Shown: piece after piece, positions 33,634 to 44,655 of the stretch | How the letters are laid out: each line of letters begins with the position of its first letter | Position numbering within the stretch: the stretch's first letter is position 1 | DNA from: Cadophora sp. MPI-SDFR-AT-0126 | Taxonomy: Eukaryota > Ascomycota > Leotiomycetes > Helotiales > Ploettnerulaceae | Direction: 5' to 3' | NCBI GenBank assembly: GCA_020747065.1 | Contig: JAGMVK010000002.1 | Location: forward strand, 2,046,001-2,110,000 | DNA length: 64,000 nucleotides | The notes under the pieces: model-generated | The model's database searches: none | What the model was told of the DNA's origin: nothing | Seen by the model: only the letters and a program-made list of their open reading frames with translations | Translations under genes and position numbers: made by a program

Positions 33634-34897
33634 TCATTCAGGACCAACTATCTCCTTCAACAGCCCTGTCTCTGTATCCTGCACAAATCCCAATATCTGC
33701 ATCCCTTTAAAGAAAGGACTCTCCTTCAAAATCCGTACGTCTTCCTTCACACTCTCATCAGGACTATTTCTCATCAGCATCCTCTCTCCTCTCCGTCTTC
33801 CTCAAAATCCTTCCGAGCCAAGCAAACTCACCTCACAAACGCCCCAAATCTCACCCCATCCAACAACTTCCCCGCCTCAGCATCAACACCCGCCTTCAAA
33901 ACCCCTCTGATCCCCTCCTCATCTGCCGCCTGCAATCCACAATCCGTGTGATGCACAACCATGATAACACCTTTCTTACCCAGATTCCCTACTGCTGAGA
34001 GGACGAGAAGAGTGGACATGGCGGCGTGGACGCGGCCACCGGCTGTACGGACTACGGTTGCTTCTGGGCGGGGGGTGTTTGTTAGTCTTGGTTGGGACGT
34101 AGTTTTTGAGAATCGGACAGGGAGGTGAGGAAGGGAGAGACTTACTACTTGATGAATCCATACCCAGGAATTCTTCGGGCGTTACGCGGGGATCTGTACA
34201 TGCCACTATTTCCTCAATTAGACAAGCTCTCTGGTAGATGTATAGACTCTCAGGCGGATGCAAGTAACTAATACAGCCCTCCTTCCAAATTAAGAGATTT
34301 GAGCAATGCACGAAGAAGAAGCGAAAACGAAAGACTTCAACACACGAAAAAAAAAAAAGGAATGAGCATTACCATTCCTCCTTTTCAAGCTCCTTTCCTA
34401 GTTCCGTCTACGGAGACATTGAATCCCTCTCCTCATTTTATCTCATCATATCAGAACCACAAAACATACCAGATTCAAAACTCATAATATCACAACCAAA
34501 CAAGGGCGACAAACAAATACACAGATACACAAAATCCAAAAGGCCATCGAAAAAATGCATCAACGTACCAACAATAACCGTCCCATCCACCCTCTCCCTC
34601 CCCTTCCTCTGCATCTCCACAAACGGGATGGGAGATACATAATCTGCTTTCTTGGCCCATTCCCTATTCACACATCCATAAGTCAGTCCTCAGTCCTCAG
34701 TCCTCAATCCCGCATCATTCAATCGATAGAAAAGAAAGAAAGAAAGAGAGAATAGAAAGCAATCAACTCATTAATTTCGAACTAAAGTAGGCTGACCAAC
34801 CCGAAATGAAATGAGAGTGATTCCACAATCGGGTAATGTAAAGAGATAGATAATCTCACCTATTCCTCTCCAAATACATCTCAATCCTCGGATCCAT
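33634..34897 (-). CDS. Beta-class carbonic anhydrase
   Basis: Five exons (34897-34860, 34663-34569, 34205-34146, 34063-33832, 33763-33634) encode 184 residues. The beta-CA zinc centre is intact: Cys47 in VACTDPR with the Asp49-Arg51 dyad, and His103 and Cys106 in VVHHTDCG. The chain is short, like the small fungal CAs (CAS3-type or plant-type beta folds), with the C-terminal ILKESPFFKGMQILGFVQD typical of the family. The enzyme hydrates CO2 to bicarbonate; the lack of a targeting peptide suggests the cytosol. Introns 1 and 2 (196 and 363 nt) are long for this window and carry an AAAG microsatellite and a 12-A run. Each splice keeps phase, so the model is good. Confidence 0.9.
34347..34358 (+). 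repeat. Poly-A tract, 12 nt
   Basis: Twelve A residues, poly-T in the transcript of the carbonic anhydrase gene, within its 363-nt intron 2. Confidence 0.8.
34684..34750 (+). repeat. Tandem repeats in carbonic anhydrase intron 1
   Basis: Three exact copies of CAGTCCT (34684-34704) are followed by an AAAG/AG tract at 34731-34750. Both fall inside the 196-nt intron 1. They are probably neutral, useful only as polymorphic markers. Confidence 0.7.
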
Positions 34898-36224
34898 ACT
34901 ATATATCTCGAAAACCAACCCCTTTTCAACTACTTCCAATATATCCCAATCTCTCAGCTTCACTCTCAAATAAAAAACTTAAGCACTCCGTATCTAAGCC
35001 CAGCCCAGCTCGCTCAGCCTATGTAAATCCCAAGGAACTGATCCTCTCTCTCTCTCTCCTAATGCAAGACAGGATACCGAATCAAAGTATACAAATCAAG
35101 GATATATCCCTTGACAAGAATAGGGCAATAGGGAAACGAGATCTGATAAGCCCCCCTCCACCCCAAGAGAAATCCAGCTCCTCGGATCACAACCCCCACG
35201 TTTCAAACGCTTATCTCTCTCCCACACTCTCTGCAATTTGACGTGATATCCCACTTACTACAGTACTAGCGCCTATCAGTACTAGTGAGGGGTAAAAAAG
35301 AGATAGATAGATACTGTACCTAGATAAAGAATGCTGTGTGTGATCTAGGAGGAGGGGTAGTGAGATCATATGTCTTGGGTTGCTGAATTTACATTTATAT
35401 GTGCGCGTGAAAGAGGTGGGGAAGGGAAAAGTCAATTCAGTCTAGAAAGTGCTGCAATCTTGGATATTAGATCGAGAGACCTCACTGATATCATGGAAAT
35501 CAACATAGGAGCCAAAGAAAGGAGAGGTTTCGATCTGAAACGAGTCAGAGATTATCGAATTGATTTCTGTTTCCCTATCTGCCGTAAAGACTATGCTCCT
35601 TCCATCTTTCCATTTCATAGATGCCACCAGCATCATTACCACATTAACACCACCATCCACCTTACAATCCATGCCCCTCCCGTATTCATTCCCAACCACC
35701 CACCCTCCACCCCGAACTCACAATCAAAAACGCCAGAATCAATCCTGCCCTTGAATCCAGAAAACGCCAGAATTACCCGTCCTTCCCAAACCCAGTCCAT
35801 CCCATCCGTCTATCGCATCGCTAAATCACAAAAGGGAACCAAATGGTTCTCATCTCTAATAAAGAAAGCAAGCAAAAATGGCTGCTCAAAATCGAAAGTA
35901 GAAAGAAACGACGAACGTAACAACCAAAGCACGCTAGCAACGCAATCTGTGGTATTGAGCTTCAGAAAAGATCACGATCATGATCCGTTGCCAGATCAGA
36001 TCGAATCAGGTACACACGCAATCATCGGGTATCCATTCTTTTCAACCGTCGTGTATTCTGTGTGTGCTGGTGTGGTGTATTTCCCAACATATCGCAGACC
36101 TAGCGCGAATCGAACTCATGTATCTCTACTCATTGATCCATCAAATCGTTTCGAAGTCGTTCGGCCGTCTCGTCGTGAATGTGGTAACGTATCTGTGGTG
36201 CAACCTATATACTGTACGGGGTGT
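34898..36224. other. Intergenic region with CT tract and an orphan frame
   Basis: 1.3 kb between the carbonic anhydrase start and the FYVE gene stop. It has a CT dinucleotide run at 35044-35058. A 299-codon open frame on the plus strand starts at 35370 (listed separately). Nothing else was recognised. Confidence 0.45.
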
Positions 36225-36269
36225 TCAAAAAGTGCTCCAGTTCCAATCCCTAGGCACGCTTGCTCCTAG
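35370..36269 (+). CDS. Orphan open reading frame, uncertain
   Basis: An uninterrupted ATG-started frame of 299 codons. No domain is recognisable. Residues about 85-165 are Pro/Ser/Thr/Asn-rich and the C-terminal third is basic. It ends inside the 3' coding end of the opposite-strand FYVE gene. The length is unlikely by chance at average composition, but the plus strand is A/C-rich here, which lowers stop frequency. It could be a lineage-specific gene, an antisense transcript region or noise. Confidence 0.27.
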   Translation: MSWVAEFTFICARERGGEGKSQFSLESAAILDIRSRDLTDIMEINIGAKERRGFDLKRVRDYRIDFCFPICRKDYAPSIFPFHRCHQHHYHINTTIHLTIHAPPVFIPNHPPSTPNSQSKTPESILPLNPENARITRPSQTQSIPSVYRIAKSQKGTKWFSSLIKKASKNGCSKSKVERNDERNNQSTLATQSVVLSFRKDHDHDPLPDQIESGTHAIIGYPFFSTVVYSVCAGVVYFPTYRRPSANRTHVSLLIDPSNRFEVVRPSRRECGNVSVVQPIYCTGCSKSAPVPIPRHACS

Positions 36270-37387
36270 ACTCTCTGGTACACCTGTGTTCTTTTGTCCA
36301 AAGACACTACCGATGCGGCTAACACGAGTGCCTGCACAGCTTACGGTGGGTGTACTTGGTGTGTCCTGATCGTGGGAGCTCTCGCTGTTCGAACGGCTGG
36401 AGCGTGCAATTTTCCATCTCAGATAATCCGTGAAGCAGTGTTCACACGCACGGACTTTGGCACCTTCAGGGTGGTAATTCGCATCTTGATCGAGAGGGAT
36501 GGCATGGCTGGAGTGTCTGTCGCAGAAGATGTTGCCGCATCGTCGACAGTGATGCTTTCGAGAGAGGAAGCCAAAGTAGACTTGGCAGGTTGTGTCGTCG
36601 CAAACAACGGATTCGGAGTCAGGCTGCACGAGAAATAGGCAATTAGCATGAAATACGTAATAGGAATTGAGACGAGGCAACGAGAGCCAAAGGGACTCGG
36701 GCGCGAGCATATGCAATGTCCTGAAAATTCTGCAGGGCACGCGAGCATTTGTTTGGTCAAGCGATGCGCTGAGAATGTTTGTTGCATGGGTGAATAACCT
36801 TCGCAACATTATTTCAGCACGCAATACCCCTCAAGGTATCGCGACATCAACCTTGAGACACCATATAAACCCACGCGTATCCCCACCTTGGTTTGTGCTG
36901 GCGCTGAAGGCAACAGTCCTGAGAAATTCAGCTAACATACCTTCCAGTGCTCTCTTGTCGGCAAGCCTTTGACCTTTCCAAAGCCCTCCAGTCCCTCAGA
37001 ACTCCATTCAGCTTCGATTATTGGACCCAATCCACCCTTGCCGCTGTCACCAGTCGAGCGTCTGCTCAGTGTCCGCAGAGTTTCCGAGTCATCGAAACTG
37101 TTGTCCTTGCTGTGTGGCGGGGTTAAGGGTGATTGTCTGGCTGTTCTCTTGGGAGGATCCGTAGGTCGCAAAACCGCTGGCACATAAAGGGGAGACTTTG
37201 GTGGTCGCAGTTGTCGAGTGTGAGCTGAGAGATGCGCAGGAATGCCTGCTCGGGGAGATGTGGGAGAGGTGTTATTGGGCGTGGCAGTCGCAGAGTTGAT
37301 CGGAGAGGTTTGTTGTGAGTTGAAGAGACTATACTGAGTAGGCGACGCGGTGAACTGTTGCACAGGCATCGCGAAATCCGTTGCCAT
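36225..37387 (-). CDS. FYVE zinc-finger protein, PI3P-binding
   Basis: Two exons (37387-36941 and 36623-36225, 317-nt intron) encode 281 residues. The N-terminal 145 residues are Ser/Pro/Thr-rich and disordered. The FYVE domain spans the splice: WKPD (the WxxD motif, W from exon 1 and D from exon 2), CDDTTC, the basic signature RKHHCRRCGNIFC, and RACEHC as the closing cysteine pair. That is a full set of phosphatidylinositol-3-phosphate contacts, so the protein should bind endosomal or vacuolar membranes. No RING, VHS or kinase domain is present, so it is not Pib1, Vps27 or Fab1. The start MATDFAMPVQQ at 37387 was preferred; an in-frame ATG at 37480 would add 31 residues. Confidence 0.87.
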
Positions 37388-40300
37388 ATTCTTTGTAGGT
37401 TTCTGTGAGCGTTCGAGATTATCGTCTGACGTGGAGGAGGTAAGAGGGAGGATCTGCTGGACCGGCTTCTCGAGAAACATTCAGATGGGAGACAGAAGTC
37501 GGTGTGCAAAGAGTCTGAGCATAAGATTGGGCAAGATCGGAAGCGGTATTATCGCGACAATGCGACAAGAGCTTGGTGCCACTGTCAGCTCACAAAGTCA
37601 GAGTCAGAAGTCGGATATCATAGGCCTAGCGAGTGATACAGCCTTGTCGAAGTTGAAGTCGTACAATGGACGAAATAGTAACAAGAGTGGGCAAATCGAG
37701 GACCACGTTCCTAGCAGGTGTGTATATGGACGGCCTGATCTACGGATAATAAGTGAAGAGCGTTGCAACTTGCGCGTGTGGTGTTCGAGTGTGTTACGTC
37801 GGAATGTCGCTGCAGATGAATTATCGTGGCTTGCTCCTGGTGTTTTTGGTGCTCGAAAGGTGAGCGAGATTCTGGACTCGGCCCGCGCCTAAGATGACGA
37901 AGGCGTTGATAAGCCTCGTGGTAATTGCTCAATCAAGCAGACAGGGCAACGATGAGGCTATTTTTGACGAAGTACCTCTGGATAATGCGGATGCACAAGT
38001 AAATGTTGGTTCTGTTGCTTATATGAAGTGAGGGAGGAGGAGGAGGTGACGGTTGTCAATAATGAATTTCTGGCGGGACAGAACAGAGTTGAGGAGGGCT
38101 TTCGATACTGGATGAGCAGGGAGGGTCCTCTCTCGGGTGCCAGTACATAATAGCAGCAAAGCATCGAAGGCACTAGGTCCGCGCCTTGAGTTGATATGGG
38201 CCCCAAATTATCAACGGTTTGCTTGTGATTCGTCCATTTGAAGAGAACAAACAGGGATATGGGGCAACATCGGAGTGCATCTCCCAAGATCCCTGGCAAT
38301 TAAGTTTAGACTTTCAGGGTGGCATCGGCCTTCGACGGGTACGATGGGCGAAGGTTGGAAGGTTCAGCCACACCGCACGTGTAAGTACCTTTCCGGATAG
38401 ATAGCTGCCAGACGAGCGGGCTTGAAGCCGACCGACCAGAGTATTTCAATTCAACTTTCCCCAGCTTTCCGCTTTCAAAAAGAGTATGTCTCACCTGCCC
38501 TCCACGGTAGCAACTCCATTCAGCCGCATGTCTGCGGGCATGAAAGTGAAAATATTCGGCCTATTGGAGCGGCAGTCAAACAGGGCAGGGCAGGGCTATC
38601 GATAGTCTCGATTACTTTTTGGACCGTCCGTCCGTTCACAAGTCTGCTTGCGACCCACCGACAAAAGACTGTCGCGTGTGCAGCACGCTAGCAACATCGG
38701 CCAAGGGTCCAACAAAGGAAGCGAGGCTTCTGAGTGGCTGGCGTGCCCGTTCTTATCGCTGAGAGATGAGTGGCCAGAAGAGACGGAGTGACTGACATGA
38801 CATGCCTTGCCTGCCAGTCCTGTACAGTAGTGCTATCCCTATCCCGGCCGAGCGAGGGGCAACACTGTTACGCTGGTGGACCCGAGTGCTCGCCAAGCAG
38901 CACCGCCAGTGGGTGGACGGACTACTGGACTGGAATGCTGGGAAAAAAGAGGCGACTTGCCTTCCTTCGTCCTCTTCTTCTCCGATCGCTGTATCTAATC
39001 TTATTCTACCGATTCGCTGCATCATGTTGCAGCAAGAGGGTAAACCGTTGACGCTCATCACAACGATCGCTGCTACTTCGAGGATGGCCCGGACGAGCAG
39101 GAAGATGAGAGAGCCTCACTTCCAGGAACCTCCTCGTTAGTTTCCGACTTGCACTTTTACATTTCTCGCAAATCTTCCTAACAGAGCAAATCTGACTCGT
39201 GTCCGCGGGTCTTGCCATTGGCGGTGAACTGCGAAAGATGCCCCGTTTGGGAGAAAGGAAAGGTCATCATAAACGCCGTCATAGGATCGCTACCCGTTTT
39301 TGTTAACGGCACGCGAGCAAGCCCGCTATTATTCGGCCGCGGGTCCATGCAGCTAAACTCAATTGAATATCGGGCGAACCCCTCGGCTATGGAGGGGCGC
39401 GGCGCATACAGTACGGGTTGCTGGTCCCGTTGGGCGTCGACGGACGTCTGTGGCTGAAGAGGCTGCGCTGTCGTACATGTACCTCCGTCTCCGTTGTCCA
39501 AATGGAGGGCCGCTTCATCCTCTTCATTAATCTATCACGACTGGGACGGAGGCACATCCTTCGGTATTCTGGAGAAGTTGTACCGTTATTTGTGGGGAAG
39601 CTTTGGGGTAAGATATAATCGAGATATCAGGAGCCCGGCTAAAAACCGAGAGTGTGGCAGCCAGAGATCCTCGAACAGACTTGACTGGATCATGCTGTGA
39701 GAGGCGATGTACCGGTAATTTCGGACGCGAGGGAGCGCATCGAGCCGTGGTAAGTATCGACGAATCCAAGGTAACTGAACATTCCATATATGGCAGCCTT
39801 CCTAGCATTGGGGACAGTAACATAAGTGGACTTGGCGGTATGGGAGTATCTTTGTAACTGATCCTGAACTCTCCAATAGGTGAGTTAGGATATACGAGGT
39901 ACGGCGCCGATAATAACTTTTCAAGTAATGATGAGATGGTTGATCGGACCGTCGAGGATAAATATATGATCCTTCTCCTCGGTCCTACACCCTCGACGGC
40001 GCTGCAAGAACATGCGACGATCCCCAGAGACGGGAATAGACAGCGAAGATCGTAGCAAGCAATTCGGAGGCGGTCATGCTGAACACTTTGTGACTTACCC
40101 ATCACGGAATCAAGAACCGAGAAAGGTCGATATCAGGAAATGATTGGATTGCAACTGGCTGGAGCTGAATCTTTCATATGGATAATGCCCAAATTTGTAT
40201 CCCGGCATTCGTTCGATCTGACATGGAAGGAAGAGAATAGACCGAGCTATTCTTCGTTGAATAGAGGTCCCTCACTTGAGGTCAAAAGTACAGGCTCTGG

Positions 40301-41275
40301 AGGCGAGAGGCAGGACGGGCCTCTGCATCGCTTTACATCGACAAATTTCCTCAGCCGTAGATGATCTTCCAGCATCGCCTTCTCGCAGGTGAAAGCTGCC
40401 ATGGATTGCTTGCAAGTGATTGTGAATGCTCACCTGTCTCGGATGATGGCTATTTCCATTGAGGAGACGACGTCGAGTAAGGTATTGCGGCAGCCAAAGA
40501 TCAGCCAAACGACAACAATCTGTCCTGTGACGGTGGATGCTGGTGCTGTGAAAGCTTGATAAAGGAGTGTCAAAAGGCTCGGATTTGTGAAGTTGGTATT
40601 GACGTTCTCCTTCCTGAATGGAAATAGAATTAAATCGGAGTATCTTTTATCCTTAAACCTTCACCTGAAATCCGGTAGCTACGATCCCGGAACGGGTTTA
40701 CCGAGTTTTAAGTTCTGTTTCTGCACATCATGCACATGAGATGAGCAGCTTGGTAGACTTACTCTCGACCACAAAACCAGCATAGAAGTGATCCATCTTA
40801 AAAAGATTGGCTTGGTGGCAACCTTAGCTGGATTTTCCTTGTGTTCTTTTCCCAAAGAGAAGATTGCAAGAAAATATGGAACTTTCGTTCAAGACAATGG
40901 AGTTGCCTCCAATGCCATGCATCGTCGCTTCTGAATCCGGAAGCTGGGCTGAATATCGCCAAGCTTCTCGCTTGTCCCCGCAGTAAGACCACTGCCAGCC
41001 ATTCTTCAACTTCATTCGCTGGGTCGCAAGAACCCCAGGTACATGTGGACCTCGGTCTCCACATGTCCAACGTCAGGAAAGAAAACATGGGTGAGATGCC
41101 GCGTCCTCCTTCATGTCCTGTGCATTATCGCACAATCATGCTGAATATCTCACGTCCGAATCACTTAGTCGGAGAATTCTGAATGTATAGATCTTCCTCT
41201 TCTATTAGACACGCATAAGCCACGATTTCTGGTGGAACTCCAGAGAGAGCTCAGAGGAACTGTGCCACAGCTATC
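37388..41275. other. Gene-poor region, 3.9 kb
   Basis: No supportable gene. Several 100-190-codon frames exist on both strands (for example 40105-39527 minus), but none shows a domain or consistent splice structure. It should contain the promoters of the FYVE gene (left edge) and of the alcohol oxidase (right edge). Confidence 0.45.
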
Positions 41276-43728
41276 ATGCCGAAAAAGACCAACATGACGT
41301 CCAAAGTAGTCGAAGTTGTTGGCCATCTCCCAACGCTTCTTCCAGATGGACCAGAAGAAGATCCTTTCACGGATGCGAATTGGACTACACTGCTCGCTAT
41401 AATGGACACCGTCATTCCCTCGATCAGCAGAGATAGTTCCACTAGCAACCACGACCAGAGAGTAGTTTCCAAGGAGGAATACCAAGCGATTACTGACCAA
41501 ATTGTTGTTGATCCACCGAGTGCAAGAGACCTAGCCGACTTCTTCAATGAGCGAGCTTCAGACATCCCGTCATTTCATGAGCTCCTCAAACGAATGCTAG
41601 CCCTTTACACGCCCGAAGACAATAGGAAAGGCCTGGGTTTCATTCTCTCTTCTCTCAAGTATACTTTCCCCACTCGAGGCCCTGAATAAATTAATTACAG
41701 AACTAACAACCTAACAGTACCCGCATTGGATCCCGGATTCTCACAGGCTACACAACCCCCTTCCACGAGCAACCTATCCTCATCCGAGAAGAAATCCTCG
41801 AGAGATGGCGACTCTCCTATCTCCCACCGTTAAACCTCGTCTACAAGCAAATGACTGCAGTAGCCAAACACGTCTGGCTCAAAACCAGCCCTACCTTTCC
41901 GAAAGTCACAGGGTACACGCCTCTCCCACACCACTTCAAGCCCAAGTCAAGTCACGAGTACGATTTCCTGCATTTCTCTGCGGGCGAAGAACCGGAAACG
42001 GTCGAGACAGACGTCGTAATTGTTGGCTCAGGCTGCGGTGGAGCTGTCTGTGCCAAAAATCTTGCCGAGGCAGGTCATCGTGTACTGATCGTCGATAAAG
42101 CATATCACTTCCCAGCATCACAGTTACCCATGACTGAAGAAGCGGGCGGGATCCACCTCTTTGAGAACGGAGGTGCTGTTCAAAGCGACGATGGATCAAT
42201 GATCGTCCTGGCGGGTAGTAGTTGGGGTGGAGGTGGGACTGTCAACTGGTCGGCCAGTCTTCAGACGCAGAGTTTTGTCCGAAAGGAATGGGCTCAAGAT
42301 AGAGGTCTCACATTCTTCGAGACAGCGGAATTTCAGGAGTGTCTTGATCGAGTTTGTGATCGTATGGGTGCTTCCGCGGACAATATTCGTCATAATCACG
42401 GAAATCGTGTACTGCTAGAAGGCTCAAGGAAACTTGGATATCATGCTAAAGCTGTGCCTCAAAATACTGGGGGTACAGAGCATTATTGTGGGCATTGTAC
42501 TCTGGGATGTGGTTCTGGGCAGAAGCAGGGCCCAGTTGTGTCTTGGTTGCCAGACGCTGCTAAAGCAGGAGCAGAGTTTGTGGAGGGCTATACCGTCGAT
42601 CATGTCATATTTGACGAGTCGTCCGGAACTAAGAAAGCCGTCGGAGTCAGGGGGAAATGGGTGTCGCGGAACTCGAGCGGTGGTGTTGAAGGGCCACTAT
42701 CCGGTCGAACAGTACGAGAAGTAATCATCAGAGCGAGGAAGGTCATCATCTCGTGTGGCAGTCTTTGGAGTCCACTCATCCTTCTCAACAGTGGTTTGAA
42801 GGTCTGTCATCATTTACGCCTAATGTCAACGCATCTAACCCCTCCAGAATCCTCATATCGGACAGAATCTATATCTCCACCCAGTCAACACTGTCAACAT
42901 GGTCTTCAAAGAAGATGTCCGACCATGGGAAGGTATATCCCTCTCCCGTCTCCCTCCCAACCTTGTCCTAATCGACAAGAACACTAACTGACCACCAAAG
43001 GCGGTATTTTAACCAGTGTCTGCACCACCTTCGAAGACCTCGACGGCGCTGGCCACGGCTCCAAACTCGAAGCCACAATCATGATCCCCTCCCTCTCCCT
43101 CGTCCTCCACAACTGGACCAACGGTCCACAATACAAATCCGCAGCCCTCAAATTCCGGCACACCAACGGCTTCATCTCAATCGCCCGTGACCGCGATCCA
43201 GGACGCGTTTATAAAGACCCTGTCAGTGGGAAGCCGCGCATCCAGTATACGCCTAGTGCGTTCGATCGGGCCAACATCATGGAGGGTGTTGTGGCGCTGG
43301 TGAAAATCGCTTATGTGGAAGGAGCGACGGAGATCCACCTTGTGAACTCGGGAGTGAAACCTTTCATCAGATCCTCACCCTCAACGCCATCCTTATCCGA
43401 AGGTGAATCTTCCAACCCAGGCATAACCGACCCCCACTTCGCCGCCTGGGTCTCTGAAATCCAACGTATCGGTAACAAGCCACCCATGGCCGGCTTCGCA
43501 TCAGCACACCAGATGGGCTCGAATCGCATGAGCGTACGCCCACAAGACGGCGTTGTCGATCCCAAGGGTAAGGTCTGGGGAACCGAGGATTTGTATGTGG
43601 CGGACGCGAGTGTGTTTCCTAGTGCGAGTGGAGTCAATCCGATGATAACGAATATGGCGATTGCGGATATGATATCGAGGGGTATTGGGAGGGAACTGAG
43701 TGATGGCTCTGGTGAGGTGGAGAGTTGA
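41276..43728 (+). CDS. FAO1: Long-chain fatty alcohol oxidase (GMC family)
   Basis: Four exons (41276-41658, 41718-42801, 42848-42932, 43001-43728) encode 759 residues, the size of yeast and plant FAO proteins. The FAD dinucleotide fold is VIVGSGCGGAVCAKNLAEAG (near residue 227). SSWGGGGTVNWSAS follows as the second flavin contact, then YCGHCTLGC with HCTLGC typical of FAO, and the C-terminal HQMGSNRM and DASVFPSASGVNPM motifs with the catalytic His region. The N-terminal 125 residues are the family-specific helical domain (DANWTTLLAIMDTVIPSI). The enzyme oxidises long-chain alcohols to aldehydes with O2, producing H2O2, in omega-oxidation of alkanes and fatty acids; peroxisomal or ER location is usual. 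No pathway partners lie adjacent. Confidence 0.93.
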
Positions 43729-44655
43729 GAGGGTGGTTATGTATGAAGTTGGTATGTCTAGTTCAGGGACCCGGGGTGGTGTTTATTATCAAGTCTCTGG
43801 TCAGCCGGTTACGTGATTGATGGTTCATTCTCAGTTTGACGCGATGAGCAAGCGTTTAATTGGCCGCCCGGGTAGAATTCTCCAGTGACACTCCTAGAGC
43901 ACAGTTTGTCGTCCGCATGTCTTCAATCTCAACCTCAACATCCATTTCTCTGTACAACGTGACAAGCCTAAGAACGTACCAATGGTTTCAGGGGCTCGCT
44001 CCCTCGCTTATTCTCATCAGTAGTCTGGCAGTAGTCTATCAGTCCACTGTCTCTTCCCAGCGTCACCACCGCCCTGCTACTCCCGAACTCCAATTCACAT
44101 TCTCTCCTACGATAGAGGGAGTTCAGTAGAGTAGTAAGCAGAGACTGTTTCAGCTTCACGTTCTACACTTTTTTCCTTCAATCGAGCAACCAGGCATTGG
44201 TGAAAATTAATCAATGCCTTTCGAAAGCGACTACGTGAAAGGTAACCTCCCTCATATTCTATTCCGTATCATCGGATAGCTGTCTCCTTCGAGCCCAGCC
44301 GTGGTCCCTCCTTCATCTTCCTGATATAGCCAAACGGAGAAACGCACGCAACATATTCAGAGAGACTTCGACCTGGGCAGTATGGAGCAATACAATGAGG
44401 CTTCTCGAATCGGAAACAAATATAGTCATAAAATCATATTGGAGTCCGGGAAATAAGTAAAGATCCAAAAAGTTCCTCATAACTCATAAACCCTTCCCTC
44501 GCTCCCAATCTAAAAACAATCCTAAAGCAACCCAAGATCCCAACAACACCTCCCCAGCACAACAAAAGCCAAATAACCCGCAATCAAACAAACAGCCAGC
44601 AAATCCTCCACCTCACCACATTTCCAAAACAAATACTCAAGCATATCAATCGCAA
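43729..44655. other. Intergenic region between convergent genes
   Basis: 927 bp. A 70-codon frame with one hydrophobic segment (43917-44129 plus) was considered too weak to call. The right part is A/C-rich on the plus strand. Confidence 0.45.

Noticed and set aside
36095..36190. tRNA-like sequence on the minus strand (GACGGCCGAACGACTTCG ... GAGTTCGATTC)
   Set aside because: The anticodon and T arms do not fold; it lies within an A/C-rich intergenic frame.
39527..40105. 192-codon minus-strand frame
   Set aside because: No recognisable domain; composition is like the other chance frames in this desert.
43917..44129. 70-codon frame with one hydrophobic segment
   Set aside because: Too short and without a signal that separates it from chance.
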